The notes beneath the pieces are model-generated. The model searched no databases, was not told the origin of the DNA, and saw only the letters and a program-made list of their open reading frames with translations. A stretch of DNA of 64,000 nucleotides. Source: Bradyrhizobium iriomotense (GTDB lineage Bacteria > Pseudomonadota > Alphaproteobacteria > Rhizobiales > Xanthobacteraceae). A program made the position numbers and the translations under genes. The first letter of the stretch is position 1. Each line of letters starts with the position of its first letter. The stretch lies in contig NZ_JAFCLP010000023.1 of the NCBI RefSeq assembly GCF_018129405.1, forward strand, positions 1 to 64,000, written 5' to 3'. Below are positions 43,216 to 51,886 of the stretch, piece by piece.

Positions 43216-44163
43216 TTACGATCGGAATACCTGACGAAACTGACCGGGCGCATGGCCTGTTGCTTGCCGGAATGCGCGCGTGAAGCTGGCTTGGTCGGAA
43301 AAGCTGAGCGCCAGCGCAATATCCGCCAACGATCGCTCACCCTGCGTCAACAAGGCTTTCGCACGATCAAGGCGTCTGGCGCTGACGTAACGATGAGGAG
43401 GTTGCCCGACGGCTTGCTTGAAGGCACGGGAAAAATGGTATCGGCTCAGGCAAGCAATGGATGCCATGAGATCGAGGGTGAGATCCCCTTCCAGGTTCGT
43501 TTCGATGTAATCCAGCACACGCTGGAGTCTGCGTCGATCGAGCGCTCCCCTTGCCAGAGGGAAAATGGCCTGGCCGGTCGAATGCCTGATGTGTTTTTGC
43601 ACCAACCTCGCCGCCAGACTGGATGCGAGGCCTTCGATGAGCAGGCTCCCGGCAGAGGTTTCAGCCTCCAGCTCCGATGCGACTGCACATCCGATCTCGG
43701 CCAGCAACGGATCTTCGAAAGCACTTTCGTAGCCTAACGCTCCGACTACCGACCGATCGATGTTGATATCGAGGTTGCCCGGAGAGAAGTGGCTGAGTGG
43801 AAGATAGATGTGCAACACTCCGCTCATATCTTCGGCGATATCAATCGAACCTTCCTGCAAGCCGGCAGGAGAGAGCCAAACTGTGCCTCGCCTTACGACG
43901 ATCCGGCTTTCGATGCCTGGGGCCCGCCGCTCGATGAACGATTTATTGCCGCGGACATCGACGCACATCCTGATCTCGGATTGCGGGGTCTTCCAAGGGA
44001 ACACCGCTTTACCGACGCTGCACAATTGGGCCGACAGGCCCGACCAGCCTCGGTTGCTTGAGGTTGAAGCCAGATTGACGGGACCATGCTTCCCCCAAAA
44101 ATCGTGGTACGGCCACGACTCATTGCGGCCCGCGTCAGCCTGTTGCTCCTGTCGAATTTCCAC
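43216..44163 (-). CDS. AraC-family regulator, paralogue 1
   Basis: A 315-residue regulator. A cupin-like N-terminal sensor region (about residues 30-200) is followed by a double helix-turn-helix AraC domain in the last 100 residues (LSRYHFSRAFKQAVGQPPHRYV, then SLADIALALSFSDQASFTRAFRQATGHAPGQFR, split here by linker). A GTG start at 44163 is chosen because GGAG-CGCGTC-GTG copies exactly the GGAG-CGCCAG-ATG context of the paralogue at 48041; longer TTG starts lack this. The two proteins share long stretches such as FEDPLLAEIG. It probably controls the acyl-CoA operon downstream. Confidence 0.85.
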   Translation of the reverse strand: MEIRQEQQADAGRNESWPYHDFWGKHGPVNLASTSSNRGWSGLSAQLCSVGKAVFPWKTPQSEIRMCVDVRGNKSFIERRAPGIESRIVVRRGTVWLSPAGLQEGSIDIAEDMSGVLHIYLPLSHFSPGNLDINIDRSVVGALGYESAFEDPLLAEIGCAVASELEAETSAGSLLIEGLASSLAARLVQKHIRHSTGQAIFPLARGALDRRRLQRVLDYIETNLEGDLTLDLMASIACLSRYHFSRAFKQAVGQPPHRYVSARRLDRAKALLTQGERSLADIALALSFSDQASFTRAFRQATGHAPGQFRQVFRS

Positions 44164-44284
44164 GACGCGCTCCTGCAAAGTTGACCTCAACGTTGCTCGC
44201 CCTCTGGGATCCGGGAGATCGCCGCCGTCAGACAGGCGACATTTCTATTCTTGCCTGATGTTCGCTTTGCAGGTCGATTTTCGC

Positions 44285-44779
44285 TCACGCCGCGATTTTG
44301 CACAGAACAACAAGCTTGGCCTTTTGAATCAGAACAACGTCGCCGCGTTGGTTCACCGTCCGGCTGAGAAGGACGATCGTTCCGCGGTCGGGCCTCGAGC
44401 GTGACGGCGTGACTTCAACGACTTCGCTTTCGACATGGAGCACGTCGCCGGGACGGACCGGTGCCGCCCAGCTCACCTCGCCCCCGGCGCCGACGAAGCC
44501 GCCGGCGAGTGGCGGACCGCTCTCGACGTTCAGACGCATCGTGATCGCGGCGGTGTGCCAACCGCTCGCCGCCAGGCCCTTGAAGAACGTCCGCTCGGCG
44601 GCGTGCTCGTCCGTATGGAAGGGTTGCGGATCGAACTGAAGAGCGAATGCCTTGATCTGCGCTTCGTCGAGCCGGTACGTTCCGGTGGTGAAGCGTTGTC
44701 CGACGTGAAGGTCGTCGAGATAGAGCTGATCTGCTGGGATTTGGCTTGCAGACTCGCGGCTCGCTTGGACCATGGTCAT
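44285..44779 (-). CDS. MaoC-like hot-dog dehydratase
   Basis: A 164-residue MaoC/(R)-specific enoyl-CoA hydratase-type protein. LYLDDLHVGQRFTTGTYRL opens the domain, the hydratase motif is ALQFDPQPFHTDEHAAE (catalytic Asp and His) and LAASGWHTAAITMRL follows. AGGAGG is six bases before the first ATG at 44779. It lies upstream of the AraC gene on the same strand. It may hydrate an unsaturated acyl-CoA or act in side-chain degradation. Confidence 0.88.
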   Translation of the reverse strand: MTMVQASRESASQIPADQLYLDDLHVGQRFTTGTYRLDEAQIKAFALQFDPQPFHTDEHAAERTFFKGLAASGWHTAAITMRLNVESGPPLAGGFVGAGGEVSWAAPVRPGDVLHVESEVVEVTPSRSRPDRGTIVLLSRTVNQRGDVVLIQKAKLVVLCKIAA

Positions 44780-44887
44780 GTCGGCCTCCTCAGGCTGCGA
44801 TGCTGAAGGCGATGAAGATGGATGGTGGACATGTGCAGTTTCCCTGGCTGCGCTCCGCTTAGTGAGCGCAGCCGTTCGAGTCGAAGT

Positions 44888-45214
44888 TCAGTTCGAGGCT
44901 GTGTTCGATTTGCGAACCAGCACGCTGTCACCTTCCCGGCTGATCTCGATCACGCCCGCCGGCTGCGGCGTCGAGAGGAGCAGGCGCTGACCAGGCGTGA
45001 GAAGAGATACGACGCGGACCGGTGTTCCTGTCTCGCCTTGCGCCAGAGTGGCGACCACGCGAAATCCATCGCGCTCGACAGTGTAGTAGGCGACCCCCGA
45101 TATCCCGCCGAGGTTGATGCTCTTGGCCTCGATGGGACGCAGCCCTTCTGCGTGGGCGGCCGTCAGAGAAGCGATACCGAATGCGGCGGCGAAAAGCGTG
45201 TTGCGGATTGACAT
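44888..45214 (-). CDS. small exported protein, hypothetical
   Basis: A 108-residue protein with a clear signal peptide (MSIRNTLFAAAFGIASLTAAHA, about 22 residues, here given in parts: MSIRNTLFAAAFG then IASLTAAHA). The mature part is a short beta-rich domain, YYTVERDGFRVVATLAQGE and RLLLSTPQPAGVIEIS. AGGAG precedes the ATG at 45214. No enzyme motif is visible. Similar small periplasmic proteins are common in Bradyrhizobium, function unknown. Confidence 0.75.
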   Translation of the reverse strand: MSIRNTLFAAAFGIASLTAAHAEGLRPIEAKSINLGGISGVAYYTVERDGFRVVATLAQGETGTPVRVVSLLTPGQRLLLSTPQPAGVIEISREGDSVLVRKSNTASN

Positions 45215-45261
45215 GACGATTTCTCCTAATGATTGACGATCGAACACCGCGAAGTCGTTGA

Positions 45262-45444
45262 TCACGACAACGGTTCGCCGCCCCGATGAATCCAGGTTCC
45301 GTTGATGACGATTGGTGCGTTGTCGGGCTGCCCGCTGACAGGATCGGCCGGCGGGAACACACTCTCGTAGATCGCGCGGGCTTCTCGTATCAGGCGGAGC
45401 CGTTCGCGCTCGGCCTTCGGGATAAATTGGATAACTTCACCCAT
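45262..45444 (-). CDS. 60-residue conserved-type hypothetical protein
   Basis: A 60-residue soluble protein beginning MGEVIQFIPKAERERLRLIR, with a charged helix followed by VFPPADPVSGQPD. TGGAGG lies just before the ATG. I recognise the N-terminal pattern from hypothetical proteins in Bradyrhizobium and Nitrobacter but know no function. It precedes the exported protein at 44888 on the same strand by 47 bases. Confidence 0.65.
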   Translation of the reverse strand: MGEVIQFIPKAERERLRLIREARAIYESVFPPADPVSGQPDNAPIVINGTWIHRGGEPLS

Positions 45445-45586
45445 ATTCGCCTCCAGTTCGTGACGCCGTTATCAGGCAGGTCGTGACTGGGAGGTGGGGC
45501 GAAAGGCCTGGGCCAACAGGCGGGGAAATCGGGAGTCATCCTTCCGGAATTTGGAAGCCCGACGGCGGAGCTCGCATTTTCGCGGT

Positions 45587-46483
45587 CTACTCCGCGAAAA
45601 CCCGCTTCAGCCGCGGCGCCGCAAAGTCCAGGAACGCTCTGACTTTGATCGGCAGAAACCTGTTGGCCGTGTAGACGAGATTAACCGGCATTGACGGTGG
45701 CTGGAATTCATCCAGCAAGGTCGTCAATGTTCCTGCTTCCGGACCGGCCTCGAGTTGGTAAGCAAAGGCGATGGAAATTCCCACGCCTGCGCGGGCTGCC
45801 GTACAAGCCGCTTCCGCGCTGCCGACGGTGAGCCGCGTATGCACCGGCGCCGCGATGGTCCCCTTGCCTTTGACGAATGTCCAGACATCGGGGGGCGCGA
45901 AGCCGGGATAGCTGATGCAATCGTGTCCGGCCAAATCTTCCGGCGTGCGCGGCGTTCCGCGAGCCGCCAGGTAGGCGGGACTGGCGCACACCACGCGGCG
46001 CGTCCTGCCGAGCCGTAGCGCGACCAGGCTCGAATCCGGCAACTCGCCGATGCGCACCGCGACATCGATTTGCTCCTGGGCCAGGCTCAGCTTCTGATCG
46101 GTGGGGATCATCCTGACCTTGATGTCCGGATAGGCCTTGAGGAAGTCCGCGACGATCGGCATCAGAATGATACGCCCAAGGCTCAGCGGAGTCGTCACCG
46201 CCAGCTCGCCTGTCGGCGTGGTATACTCACCGGAGGCGGTACGCTCCGCTTCGAGCACATCGGTGAGAATGCGTTTGCAAGCCGCAACGTAGGACGTGCC
46301 CGCATCCGTCAGCACCAGCTGCCGGCTCGATCGGTTGAAGAGCTTCGTCCGCAGGTGAGCCTCGAGCTCGGATACGTTGCGACTGACTGTTGTGAGTGGC
46401 GTTTTCAATCGCCGCGCCGCCGCGGACAAGCTGCCCTGCTCGACCACGGTCAGAAAGGTCGACATCGCTTCCAGGCGATCCAT
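45587..46483 (-). CDS. LysR-family regulator, CrgA-like group
   Basis: A 298-residue regulator. The helix-turn-helix begins MDRLEAMSTFLTVVEQGSLS and continues TPLTTVSRNVSELEAHL. The effector domain has LVALRLGRTRRVVCASPAYLA, typical of the CrgA/DmlR group that often controls a divergent oxidoreductase or transporter. GGAAGGGG precedes the ATG at 46483. It is divergent from the small gene at 46709, DUF1127 and TauE genes, with LysR-type dyads in the gap, so these may be its targets. Confidence 0.9.
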   Translation of the reverse strand: MDRLEAMSTFLTVVEQGSLSAAARRLKTPLTTVSRNVSELEAHLRTKLFNRSSRQLVLTDAGTSYVAACKRILTDVLEAERTASGEYTTPTGELAVTTPLSLGRIILMPIVADFLKAYPDIKVRMIPTDQKLSLAQEQIDVAVRIGELPDSSLVALRLGRTRRVVCASPAYLAARGTPRTPEDLAGHDCISYPGFAPPDVWTFVKGKGTIAAPVHTRLTVGSAEAACTAARAGVGISIAFAYQLEAGPEAGTLTTLLDEFQPPSMPVNLVYTANRFLPIKVRAFLDFAAPRLKRVFAE

Positions 46484-46588
46484 CGAATCCCCTTCCATAA
46501 TTCGGGAGGATACCTTCCGATTTTGCCATATCGCCCCGGTCGGCGGAAGACGACATCGCTTGGTGACCGGTTGCCCATATCGAGCGAA

Positions 46589-46617
46589 CCTTCCGCTGCC
46601 TGGAAGGACCCTTTCCA
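46589..46617. promoter_or_regulatory. overlapping LysR-type dyads
   Basis: CCTTCC-N7-GGAAGG at 46589-46607 is a perfect dyad containing T-N11-A. It overlaps TGGAA-N7-TTCCA at 46601-46617. Both lie in the 225-base gap between the divergent LysR gene and the small gene at 46709. Placement and format suit a LysR operator pair. Confidence 0.5.
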
Positions 46618-46708
46618 CCTATGGCCCTTCCTCAGGCGGGCTCTCCAATCGATCTCCTTGGATGATGGCGTGAGAAGCGCCGTCCTCAACACTGACAAGG
46701 AGAGTTCA

Positions 46709-46858
46709 ATGACAACGCATCTCGAATCCTATCGGTACGAAATCCAGTACAGCGACGACGCCGACTTCGTCACGTATCAGCGCAGGTCGAGCGACGGCGT
46801 CTGGCAGACGGTTTCGACGTGGATGATTCCAAATTCGGCGGATGAATGCCTGCGATAG
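46709..46858 (+). CDS. 49-residue small protein, hypothetical
   Basis: A 49-residue soluble protein beginning MTTHLESYRYEIQYSDDADF and ending near STWMIPNSADECLR. AAGGAG sits seven bases before the ATG. Its end overlaps the start of the DUF1127 gene by 13 bases in another frame, suggesting coupled translation. No function is known. It could be a LysR target, being the first gene after the dyads at 46589. Confidence 0.6.
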   Translation: MTTHLESYRYEIQYSDDADFVTYQRRSSDGVWQTVSTWMIPNSADECLR

Positions 46859-47160
46859 TCTCGACGATCATCCTTCCTGCTGCCATCAAGGGGGCCGGGA
46901 TCGCGTTTCGGCTGCTTGCCGGCGCTTGCGCGAGGTTCGCGGACTACCTCGGCCGGCGGACCGCCATTGCCTGCCTTCACGATCTCGACGACCGCGCCCT
47001 GCGGGACATCGGCATCCGCCGTTTTCAGATCGAGGCCGCCGTCGACGGTCTCATCACATTCTCTGCGCAAGCGGACGAAGAGATGCTGACCGCCGCGGCG
47101 GTCACGATTTCACGCGAGCGCCGGCGCGCGCCAACCCTGGAGCCGGCGCCATGGAGCTGA
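46846..47160 (+). CDS. DUF1127 protein
   Basis: A 104-residue protein. The DUF1127 (YjiS-like) core, YLGRRTAIACLHDLDDRALRDIG, lies at about residues 34-56 and is followed by IRRFQIEAAVDG. This short arginine-rich motif occurs in small alphaproteobacterial regulators, some linked to RNA binding or phosphate and stress responses. The protein is longer than the minimal 45-70 residue members at both ends. Its stop overlaps the TauE start by ten bases. Confidence 0.75.
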   Translation: MPAIVSTIILPAAIKGAGIAFRLLAGACARFADYLGRRTAIACLHDLDDRALRDIGIRRFQIEAAVDGLITFSAQADEEMLTAAAVTISRERRRAPTLEPAPWS

Positions 47161-47909
47161 CCGTCGCCACGATCCTGGTCACTTTTGCCGGCGTATTCCT
47201 CATCTGCTTCATGAAGGGCGCGTTTGGCGGCGGATTCTCGATTGTGGGCATTCCGCTGTTGTCGCTCGTGATGGATCCGGTCACCGCCGGCGGCCTTCTC
47301 GCGCCATTGTTCATCGCGATGGACGTGTTCGCCCTTCGCTACTGGAAGCCGTCGACCTGGTCGAAGCCGGATCTTCTGCTGCTGTTACCGGGTCTCGTGA
47401 CCGGCATTGGATTCGGATATCTGCTGTTCCGCTTCCTGGATCACCGCGCCATCGCGATCGCGATGGCCGCGATCACCTTGATCTTTGTCGCTCTGTGGCT
47501 TGTTGCAGGCGCGGAGGTGACGGCAAGTCCACGCTCAACGCCGAAGGCGATCACTGCAGGTTTGGCCTCGGGAGTCACGACGATGGTAGCGCATTCGGGC
47601 GGACCGCCGCTCGCGATGTATCTGCTGCCCCTCGGCCTCAGCAAGGAGGTCTACGCAGGAACGACCAGCCTGTTCTTCACTGTCGGCAACGCGACCAAGG
47701 CCGTGCCGTGGCTCTTGCTGGTGAAGCCGACAGCAAAGGTCTGGACGTTGATGGCGATTTGCCTGCTCGCCATTCCCGCTGGCGTGTGGTCGGGTTGGCG
47801 GCTTCACGGAAGCCTGGACCAACGTCAGATCTATCGGGTCTGCTACGGATTGTTGGTCGTGACGGCGCTGAAATTATTATGGGATGGAGTTTCCGGCTAC
47901 CTCATGTGA
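47151..47909 (+). CDS. TauE/SafE family permease
   Basis: A 252-residue membrane protein with about eight spans. CFMKGAFGGGFSIVGIPLLSL and GLASGVTTMVAHSGGPPLAMY are the two family glycine-rich repeats (each partly quoted). The start at 47151 overlaps the DUF1127 stop. The likely role is export of an organosulfur or carboxylate anion; the substrate is not determinable. It is only distantly similar to the TauE protein at 612, so it is not a recent duplicate. Confidence 0.85.
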   Translation: MELTVATILVTFAGVFLICFMKGAFGGGFSIVGIPLLSLVMDPVTAGGLLAPLFIAMDVFALRYWKPSTWSKPDLLLLLPGLVTGIGFGYLLFRFLDHRAIAIAMAAITLIFVALWLVAGAEVTASPRSTPKAITAGLASGVTTMVAHSGGPPLAMYLLPLGLSKEVYAGTTSLFFTVGNATKAVPWLLLVKPTAKVWTLMAICLLAIPAGVWSGWRLHGSLDQRQIYRVCYGLLVVTALKLLWDGVSGYLM

Positions 47910-48040
47910 ACCAGTTGTTGGCGCTGTCTGGTGTGGGACTCGCAAACCCTAACAGCCTCTAACAACCGATAACGAGCAAATTGCGCCGCCTGTGCCAAGT
48001 TAGCTTCGCAACAATGATGAATGCGATCCTGGAGCGCCAG

Positions 48041-49042
48041 ATGGAGATGCAATCAGAGCAGCCGGCCGCCGCAGGCCACTATGAGCAGTGGCCGCACCGC
48101 GGCGTTTGGGAGCAGGATTGTCCAGGCAAGCTGCTGCAATCTTCGGCGGATCGAGGCTGGTCCGGCCTGACGGCCGAATTGTGCACTGCTAAAAGAGGGG
48201 TTGGCCCGTGGAGGACCCCACAATCCGAAATCCGGATTTGCGTCGCCACCCGGAGCAATCAAACGATTCTCACGCGGCGGGCGCCAGGCATCGAAAGTCA
48301 AATAGTCGCCGGGCGAGGTACGGTTTGGCTCTCTCCTCCCGGCTTGCAGGAGGGTGTAGTCGATTTCGCTGAAGATCTGCCGGAATTCTTGCACATCTAT
48401 CTTCCGCTAAGCCACTTCTCGTCGAGCAATTTCGATAACGAGACCGATGAATCCGCAATCGGCGCGCTGAGCTACGAAACGGCTTTCGAAGATCCGCTGC
48501 TGGCCGAGATCGGATTTGCCGTCGCCTCCGAGCTAAAGATTGAAACTTCCGCCGGCAATCTGCTCGTCGAAGCCCTCGCATCCAGTCTGGCGGCGAGGTT
48601 ACTTCAAAGGCGGCCCAGCACATCGCACACTCAGCTTTTTCCTCGCCGCACGCACCACGGGCTCGATCGGCGCAGACTCATTCGTGTGCTGGACTACATT
48701 GATGCGAACCTGGAAGGCGATCTCAGCCTCGAATGTATGGCAACGATCGCGTGTCTAAGCAGATACCATTTTGCGCGAGCCTTTCGACAAGCCGTCGGAG
48801 AATCTCCCCATCGCTACGTCAGTGCCAAGCGCCTGGAGCGCGCGAAAGCCCTGTTGATACGTAGCGATCGGCCCTTGGTGGACATCGCGTTGGCGCTCAA
48901 CTTTTCCAGCCAAGCCAATTTCACGCGAGCCTTCAAGCAGGCAACCGGGCAGGCGCCAGGTCAATATCGTCAAACGGCGGGATCACAAGCATCCAAATCC
49001 TCTCTGACGAATGTCAGGCAGTCGCTTTCGATTTTTGCCTGA
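48041..49042 (+). CDS. AraC-family regulator, paralogue 2
   Basis: A 333-residue paralogue of the protein at 43216, on the opposite strand. Shared segments include WRTPQSEIRICV/WKTPQSEIRMCV, IYLPLSHFS, ETAFEDPLLAEIG, LDRRRLIRVLDYI and the AraC double helix-turn-helix (CLSRYHFARAFRQAVGESPH; DIALALNFSSQANFTRAFKQ). The C-terminus has an extra 18-residue tail. The ATG at 48041 has GGAG six bases upstream, the same context as in paralogue 1. A 39-bp repeat follows 28 bases after its stop. It probably controls the genes from 49167. Confidence 0.87.
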   Translation: MEMQSEQPAAAGHYEQWPHRGVWEQDCPGKLLQSSADRGWSGLTAELCTAKRGVGPWRTPQSEIRICVATRSNQTILTRRAPGIESQIVAGRGTVWLSPPGLQEGVVDFAEDLPEFLHIYLPLSHFSSSNFDNETDESAIGALSYETAFEDPLLAEIGFAVASELKIETSAGNLLVEALASSLAARLLQRRPSTSHTQLFPRRTHHGLDRRRLIRVLDYIDANLEGDLSLECMATIACLSRYHFARAFRQAVGESPHRYVSAKRLERAKALLIRSDRPLVDIALALNFSSQANFTRAFKQATGQAPGQYRQTAGSQASKSSLTNVRQSLSIFA

Positions 49043-49070
49043 ACCTGCTTATCGCTTGCGCGCCAGCCGG

Positions 49071-49109
49071 CAGCAACAAATGACAAGACGAGAGCACGCG
49101 ATGCAAAGC
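49071..49109 (+). repeat. 39-bp repeat, copy B (downstream of AraC 2)
   Basis: Begins CAGCAACAAATGACAAGACG and ends GCACGCGATGCAAAGC. It matches copy A at 43013-43051 (minus strand) with two mismatches, in the same orientation relative to its AraC gene. It lies 57 bases upstream of the ATG at 49167. The first 13 bases recur once more at 49477-49489. Confidence 0.75.
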
Positions 49110-49166
49110 ACGCGGGACGTCGTCCGACTATCTTCGCCATGGTAAGTCGCTGAGAGACCGCTTGCC

Positions 49167-49562
49167 ATGCCGATACGTCAGTACTTCGTGTGGGTCGGAT
49201 GCGCCCTGCTCCTGTCGCTGTTTGCAGCCGATTGGTTTCTTCCAACGCCTCCTGCTCATTCGCATTCCACGATCGCTCCCAGCGAACAGGCCAATTTGCG
49301 CATCCGTTCGGATCACAAATGGCCGGAACGGGTGGTGTTCGACACCGCGCATGCGGCGGTGTCGCTCGCTGCCGGGTCCGGCCCGGAGCCGAACGTCGTT
49401 CACGAAGACCCTCCTCTGACCGCGCAGCGCAGTCCACTCGATGCGTTCGCGGAAGAGGCTCCGGCCACCGTGCCGACAGCAACAAATGAAAACGGATCGG
49501 CAATCCGGGCAAAGCCGCGGCGGCCCAGAACTCGTATGACCAGTGCAGCCAAAACCGATTGA
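49167..49562 (+). CDS. membrane-anchored hypothetical protein
   Basis: A 131-residue protein with an N-terminal hydrophobic anchor or signal (about residues 7-24, FVWVGCALLLSLFAADWFLP) followed by a low-complexity, proline- and charge-rich region ending RAKPRRPRTRM. This build is common among rhizobial hypothetical proteins; no domain is recognised. GAGAG precedes the ATG. It is the first gene after repeat copy B and may be under AraC control. Confidence 0.65.
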   Translation: MPIRQYFVWVGCALLLSLFAADWFLPTPPAHSHSTIAPSEQANLRIRSDHKWPERVVFDTAHAAVSLAAGSGPEPNVVHEDPPLTAQRSPLDAFAEEAPATVPTATNENGSAIRAKPRRPRTRMTSAAKTD

Positions 49563-49574
49563 TCGGGAGCTGAC

Positions 49575-49802
49575 ATGAAAGACGTTCTGTGCCTCGCCGT
49601 GTTCGCTGGCAAGATTCTGTGCCTCGTGATGTTCGTGAACGTCGTGAAACCCGACGTCATCGGCATCCTCCAGACGTCGGCGGATTCTGTTGACTGCAGG
49701 GAACGTTCAGGACTGCGGGAATGCGCCTCGAACCTGTTTGCAACAGCTTCGCTGCCCGACGCGAAGTCATGCATCGACCATAGAAACTTCGCTCACTGCT
49801 GA
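49575..49802 (+). CDS. small membrane-anchored hypothetical protein
   Basis: A 75-residue frame starting MKDVLCLAVFAGKILCLVMF, with a hydrophobic segment through about residue 23 and four cysteines in the rest (Cys41, Cys50, Cys66, Cys75 approximately). GGGAGC precedes the ATG. It sits 12 bases after the previous gene and 29 before the FUSC gene, so it is probably in the same transcript. No family is recognised. Confidence 0.5.
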   Translation: MKDVLCLAVFAGKILCLVMFVNVVKPDVIGILQTSADSVDCRERSGLRECASNLFATASLPDAKSCIDHRNFAHC

Positions 49803-49831
49803 CGCAACGGTCCGCCGATGCCGCAATTGCC

Positions 49832-51886
49832 ATGACCCAAGGTGCCTCATTCCGGGACCGACATGCCGCCCTCATCTTCGCGCTGCGGACCTTTGCAGCG
49901 GCGATGCTGGCGTTCTCGATCGCGCTGCTGCTGGACATGCCGCGTCCCTATTGGGCCATGGCGTCGGTCTACATCACTTCCAACCTGTTCACGGGAGCGA
50001 CCACCTCCAAGGCCGTCTACCGCATTCTGGGCACACTGATTGGCGGGGCAGGAACCATCGTGCTGGTTCCGAACCTCGTCAATGCGCCGGAGCTGCTCAG
50101 CCTCTGCATCGCGCTGTGGGTCGGCATCTGCCTGTATCTTTCGCTGATCGACGGCACGCCACGCAGCTACGTCTTCATGCTGGCCGGCTACACCGTGGCG
50201 CTGCTCGGATTTCCCATCGTCTCGACGCCCCAGGCGGCCTTCGATATCGTGGTTTCCCGCGTGCAGGAGATCACGCTCGGAATCGTCTGCGCGAGCGTCG
50301 TCGCGATGCTCGTGCTGCCGCGCAGCGTGGCCTCCGCAGTCACCACACAAACCGATGCATGGCTCGCCGGCGCGCGCCGGCTCGCCGCGGACGTCCTGAC
50401 GGGCCGCGGCAGCGATCAGGAGCGTGACAGCGAACGCATGCGTCTTGCCGCTGCGGCCTCCGAAATCGACCAGCTTGGGCGCCGTCTCGGCTATGAGGCG
50501 ACCGCTTCTGCAAATACCGGGCGAGCGCTGCAGCGCCTCCGGCAGCATATGCTATCGCTGCTGCCGCTGCTCGGATCGATCGAAGACCGCAAGCTGTCTC
50601 TCAACTGGCATGAAGAGGCGGCTGCACGCGTTGCCTCCATGTGCACGAGAATAGCGGCATGGCTCAACGCGGGCGGGCGCGATGGGCAGGAAGCCGATGC
50701 GTTGCGCACGGCGCTCGATGAAATACGACCGGTGCTGGGCGCAGATGCCGACTGGTCCGACATTGCGATCTCTGGTCTCGTTGTCCGGCTTCGCAACCTT
50801 GTCGACGTCATGCAGGATTGCCGGCTCCTGCGCGAGGCCATCTCCGAGGGGCGCAATCCCGAATCGCTTCCACTCGCCTTCTCTCCTGGCGGATTGGCTG
50901 TTGCCATCCCGCATCGCGACTACTGGTCCGCGCTCCTGGCGGCCGGGTCCGTGGCCCTTGCGGTACTGTCCTGCAGTTGCTTGTCCATTGCGACTGGTTG
51001 GTCGGACGGGGTTGCGGCTCCGCTCTTCGCCGCCGTCGTCGGCAGCTTTCTGGCGGGCGTGGACGATCCGCTTCCGGCGTTCCGCAATTTCTACGGCGTG
51101 TTCCTCGTCGTTATCGCCGTCCATGGCATCTACCTGTTTGGCGTGTTGCCGCGGATTACGACTCTCGAGGTGCTCATTGTCGCTTTGATGCCGACTTTCC
51201 TTTTATTCGGCTGGATGGCTGCGCGGCCCGCGACCGCACGCCTCGGCGCCATACTTGCCATCTATCTCTCGGTGCAACTGGCGTTGACCGAGACCTATTC
51301 GGCGGACTTTACCTCCTATGCCAACTCCAGCATTGCGCTGATGCTGGGCGTGGCGCTGACCGGCGTGACCTGCGGCATCGTTCGCCTGGTCGGGGCTGAC
51401 TGGATCGCTAACCGATTGCTGCGAAGCAATTGGACCACGCTTGCATCAGTCGCCGAGCGCAGGTCGGATCAAGATCCCTTTGCGCTTGCCAGTCTCATGC
51501 AGCATCGCCTCGCCCTGCTTGCTGCGCGTATCACCGTCGTTCCTGCCGATGCAAGGAGCGGCGCAGCCAATCTTCGCCAGCTGCGGACGGCGCTCAACAT
51601 TGTCGGCGTGAGGCGCGCAAGCTTGGGCCTGTCACGCTGCACAAGAGCGGCCGTCGAAGCCTTTTTCGCCCGCCTTGCCCCGATTTGCAGGACCCATACG
51701 GCGGGGCCGCTTCCAGATGGCCTCATCGGACAGCTCGATAGCACCATCGCACTGACGTTGCAGGAACCCTCCAGCGAAGCCCGCGATCACGTGCTGATCG
51801 GCCTCACCGGCGTTCGGTCCGGGCTCTTTCCGGAGTCGCCGGCCTATCAACCACAGCAAATCGAACCTGGGACGATCGCCGCATGA
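49832..51886 (+). CDS. FUSC-family efflux protein, AaeB-like
   Basis: A 684-residue membrane protein of the FUSC/AaeB family, exporters of hydroxylated aromatic acids. Two blocks of hydrophobic spans (about residues 12-170 and 365-520) are separated by a cytoplasmic domain, a normal arrangement. The N-terminal ALLLDMPRPYWAMASVYI is characteristic. It works with the DUF1656 protein and the HlyD-type adaptor downstream, overlapping the former by ATGA. No outer-membrane factor gene is adjacent. Confidence 0.88.
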   Translation: MTQGASFRDRHAALIFALRTFAAAMLAFSIALLLDMPRPYWAMASVYITSNLFTGATTSKAVYRILGTLIGGAGTIVLVPNLVNAPELLSLCIALWVGICLYLSLIDGTPRSYVFMLAGYTVALLGFPIVSTPQAAFDIVVSRVQEITLGIVCASVVAMLVLPRSVASAVTTQTDAWLAGARRLAADVLTGRGSDQERDSERMRLAAAASEIDQLGRRLGYEATASANTGRALQRLRQHMLSLLPLLGSIEDRKLSLNWHEEAAARVASMCTRIAAWLNAGGRDGQEADALRTALDEIRPVLGADADWSDIAISGLVVRLRNLVDVMQDCRLLREAISEGRNPESLPLAFSPGGLAVAIPHRDYWSALLAAGSVALAVLSCSCLSIATGWSDGVAAPLFAAVVGSFLAGVDDPLPAFRNFYGVFLVVIAVHGIYLFGVLPRITTLEVLIVALMPTFLLFGWMAARPATARLGAILAIYLSVQLALTETYSADFTSYANSSIALMLGVALTGVTCGIVRLVGADWIANRLLRSNWTTLASVAERRSDQDPFALASLMQHRLALLAARITVVPADARSGAANLRQLRTALNIVGVRRASLGLSRCTRAAVEAFFARLAPICRTHTAGPLPDGLIGQLDSTIALTLQEPSSEARDHVLIGLTGVRSGLFPESPAYQPQQIEPGTIAA

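Noticed and set aside
612-47909. The two TauE/SafE genes as a recent duplication
   Set aside because: Their glycine-rich motifs and lengths differ and no shared flanking sequence was seen, so they are separate family members.
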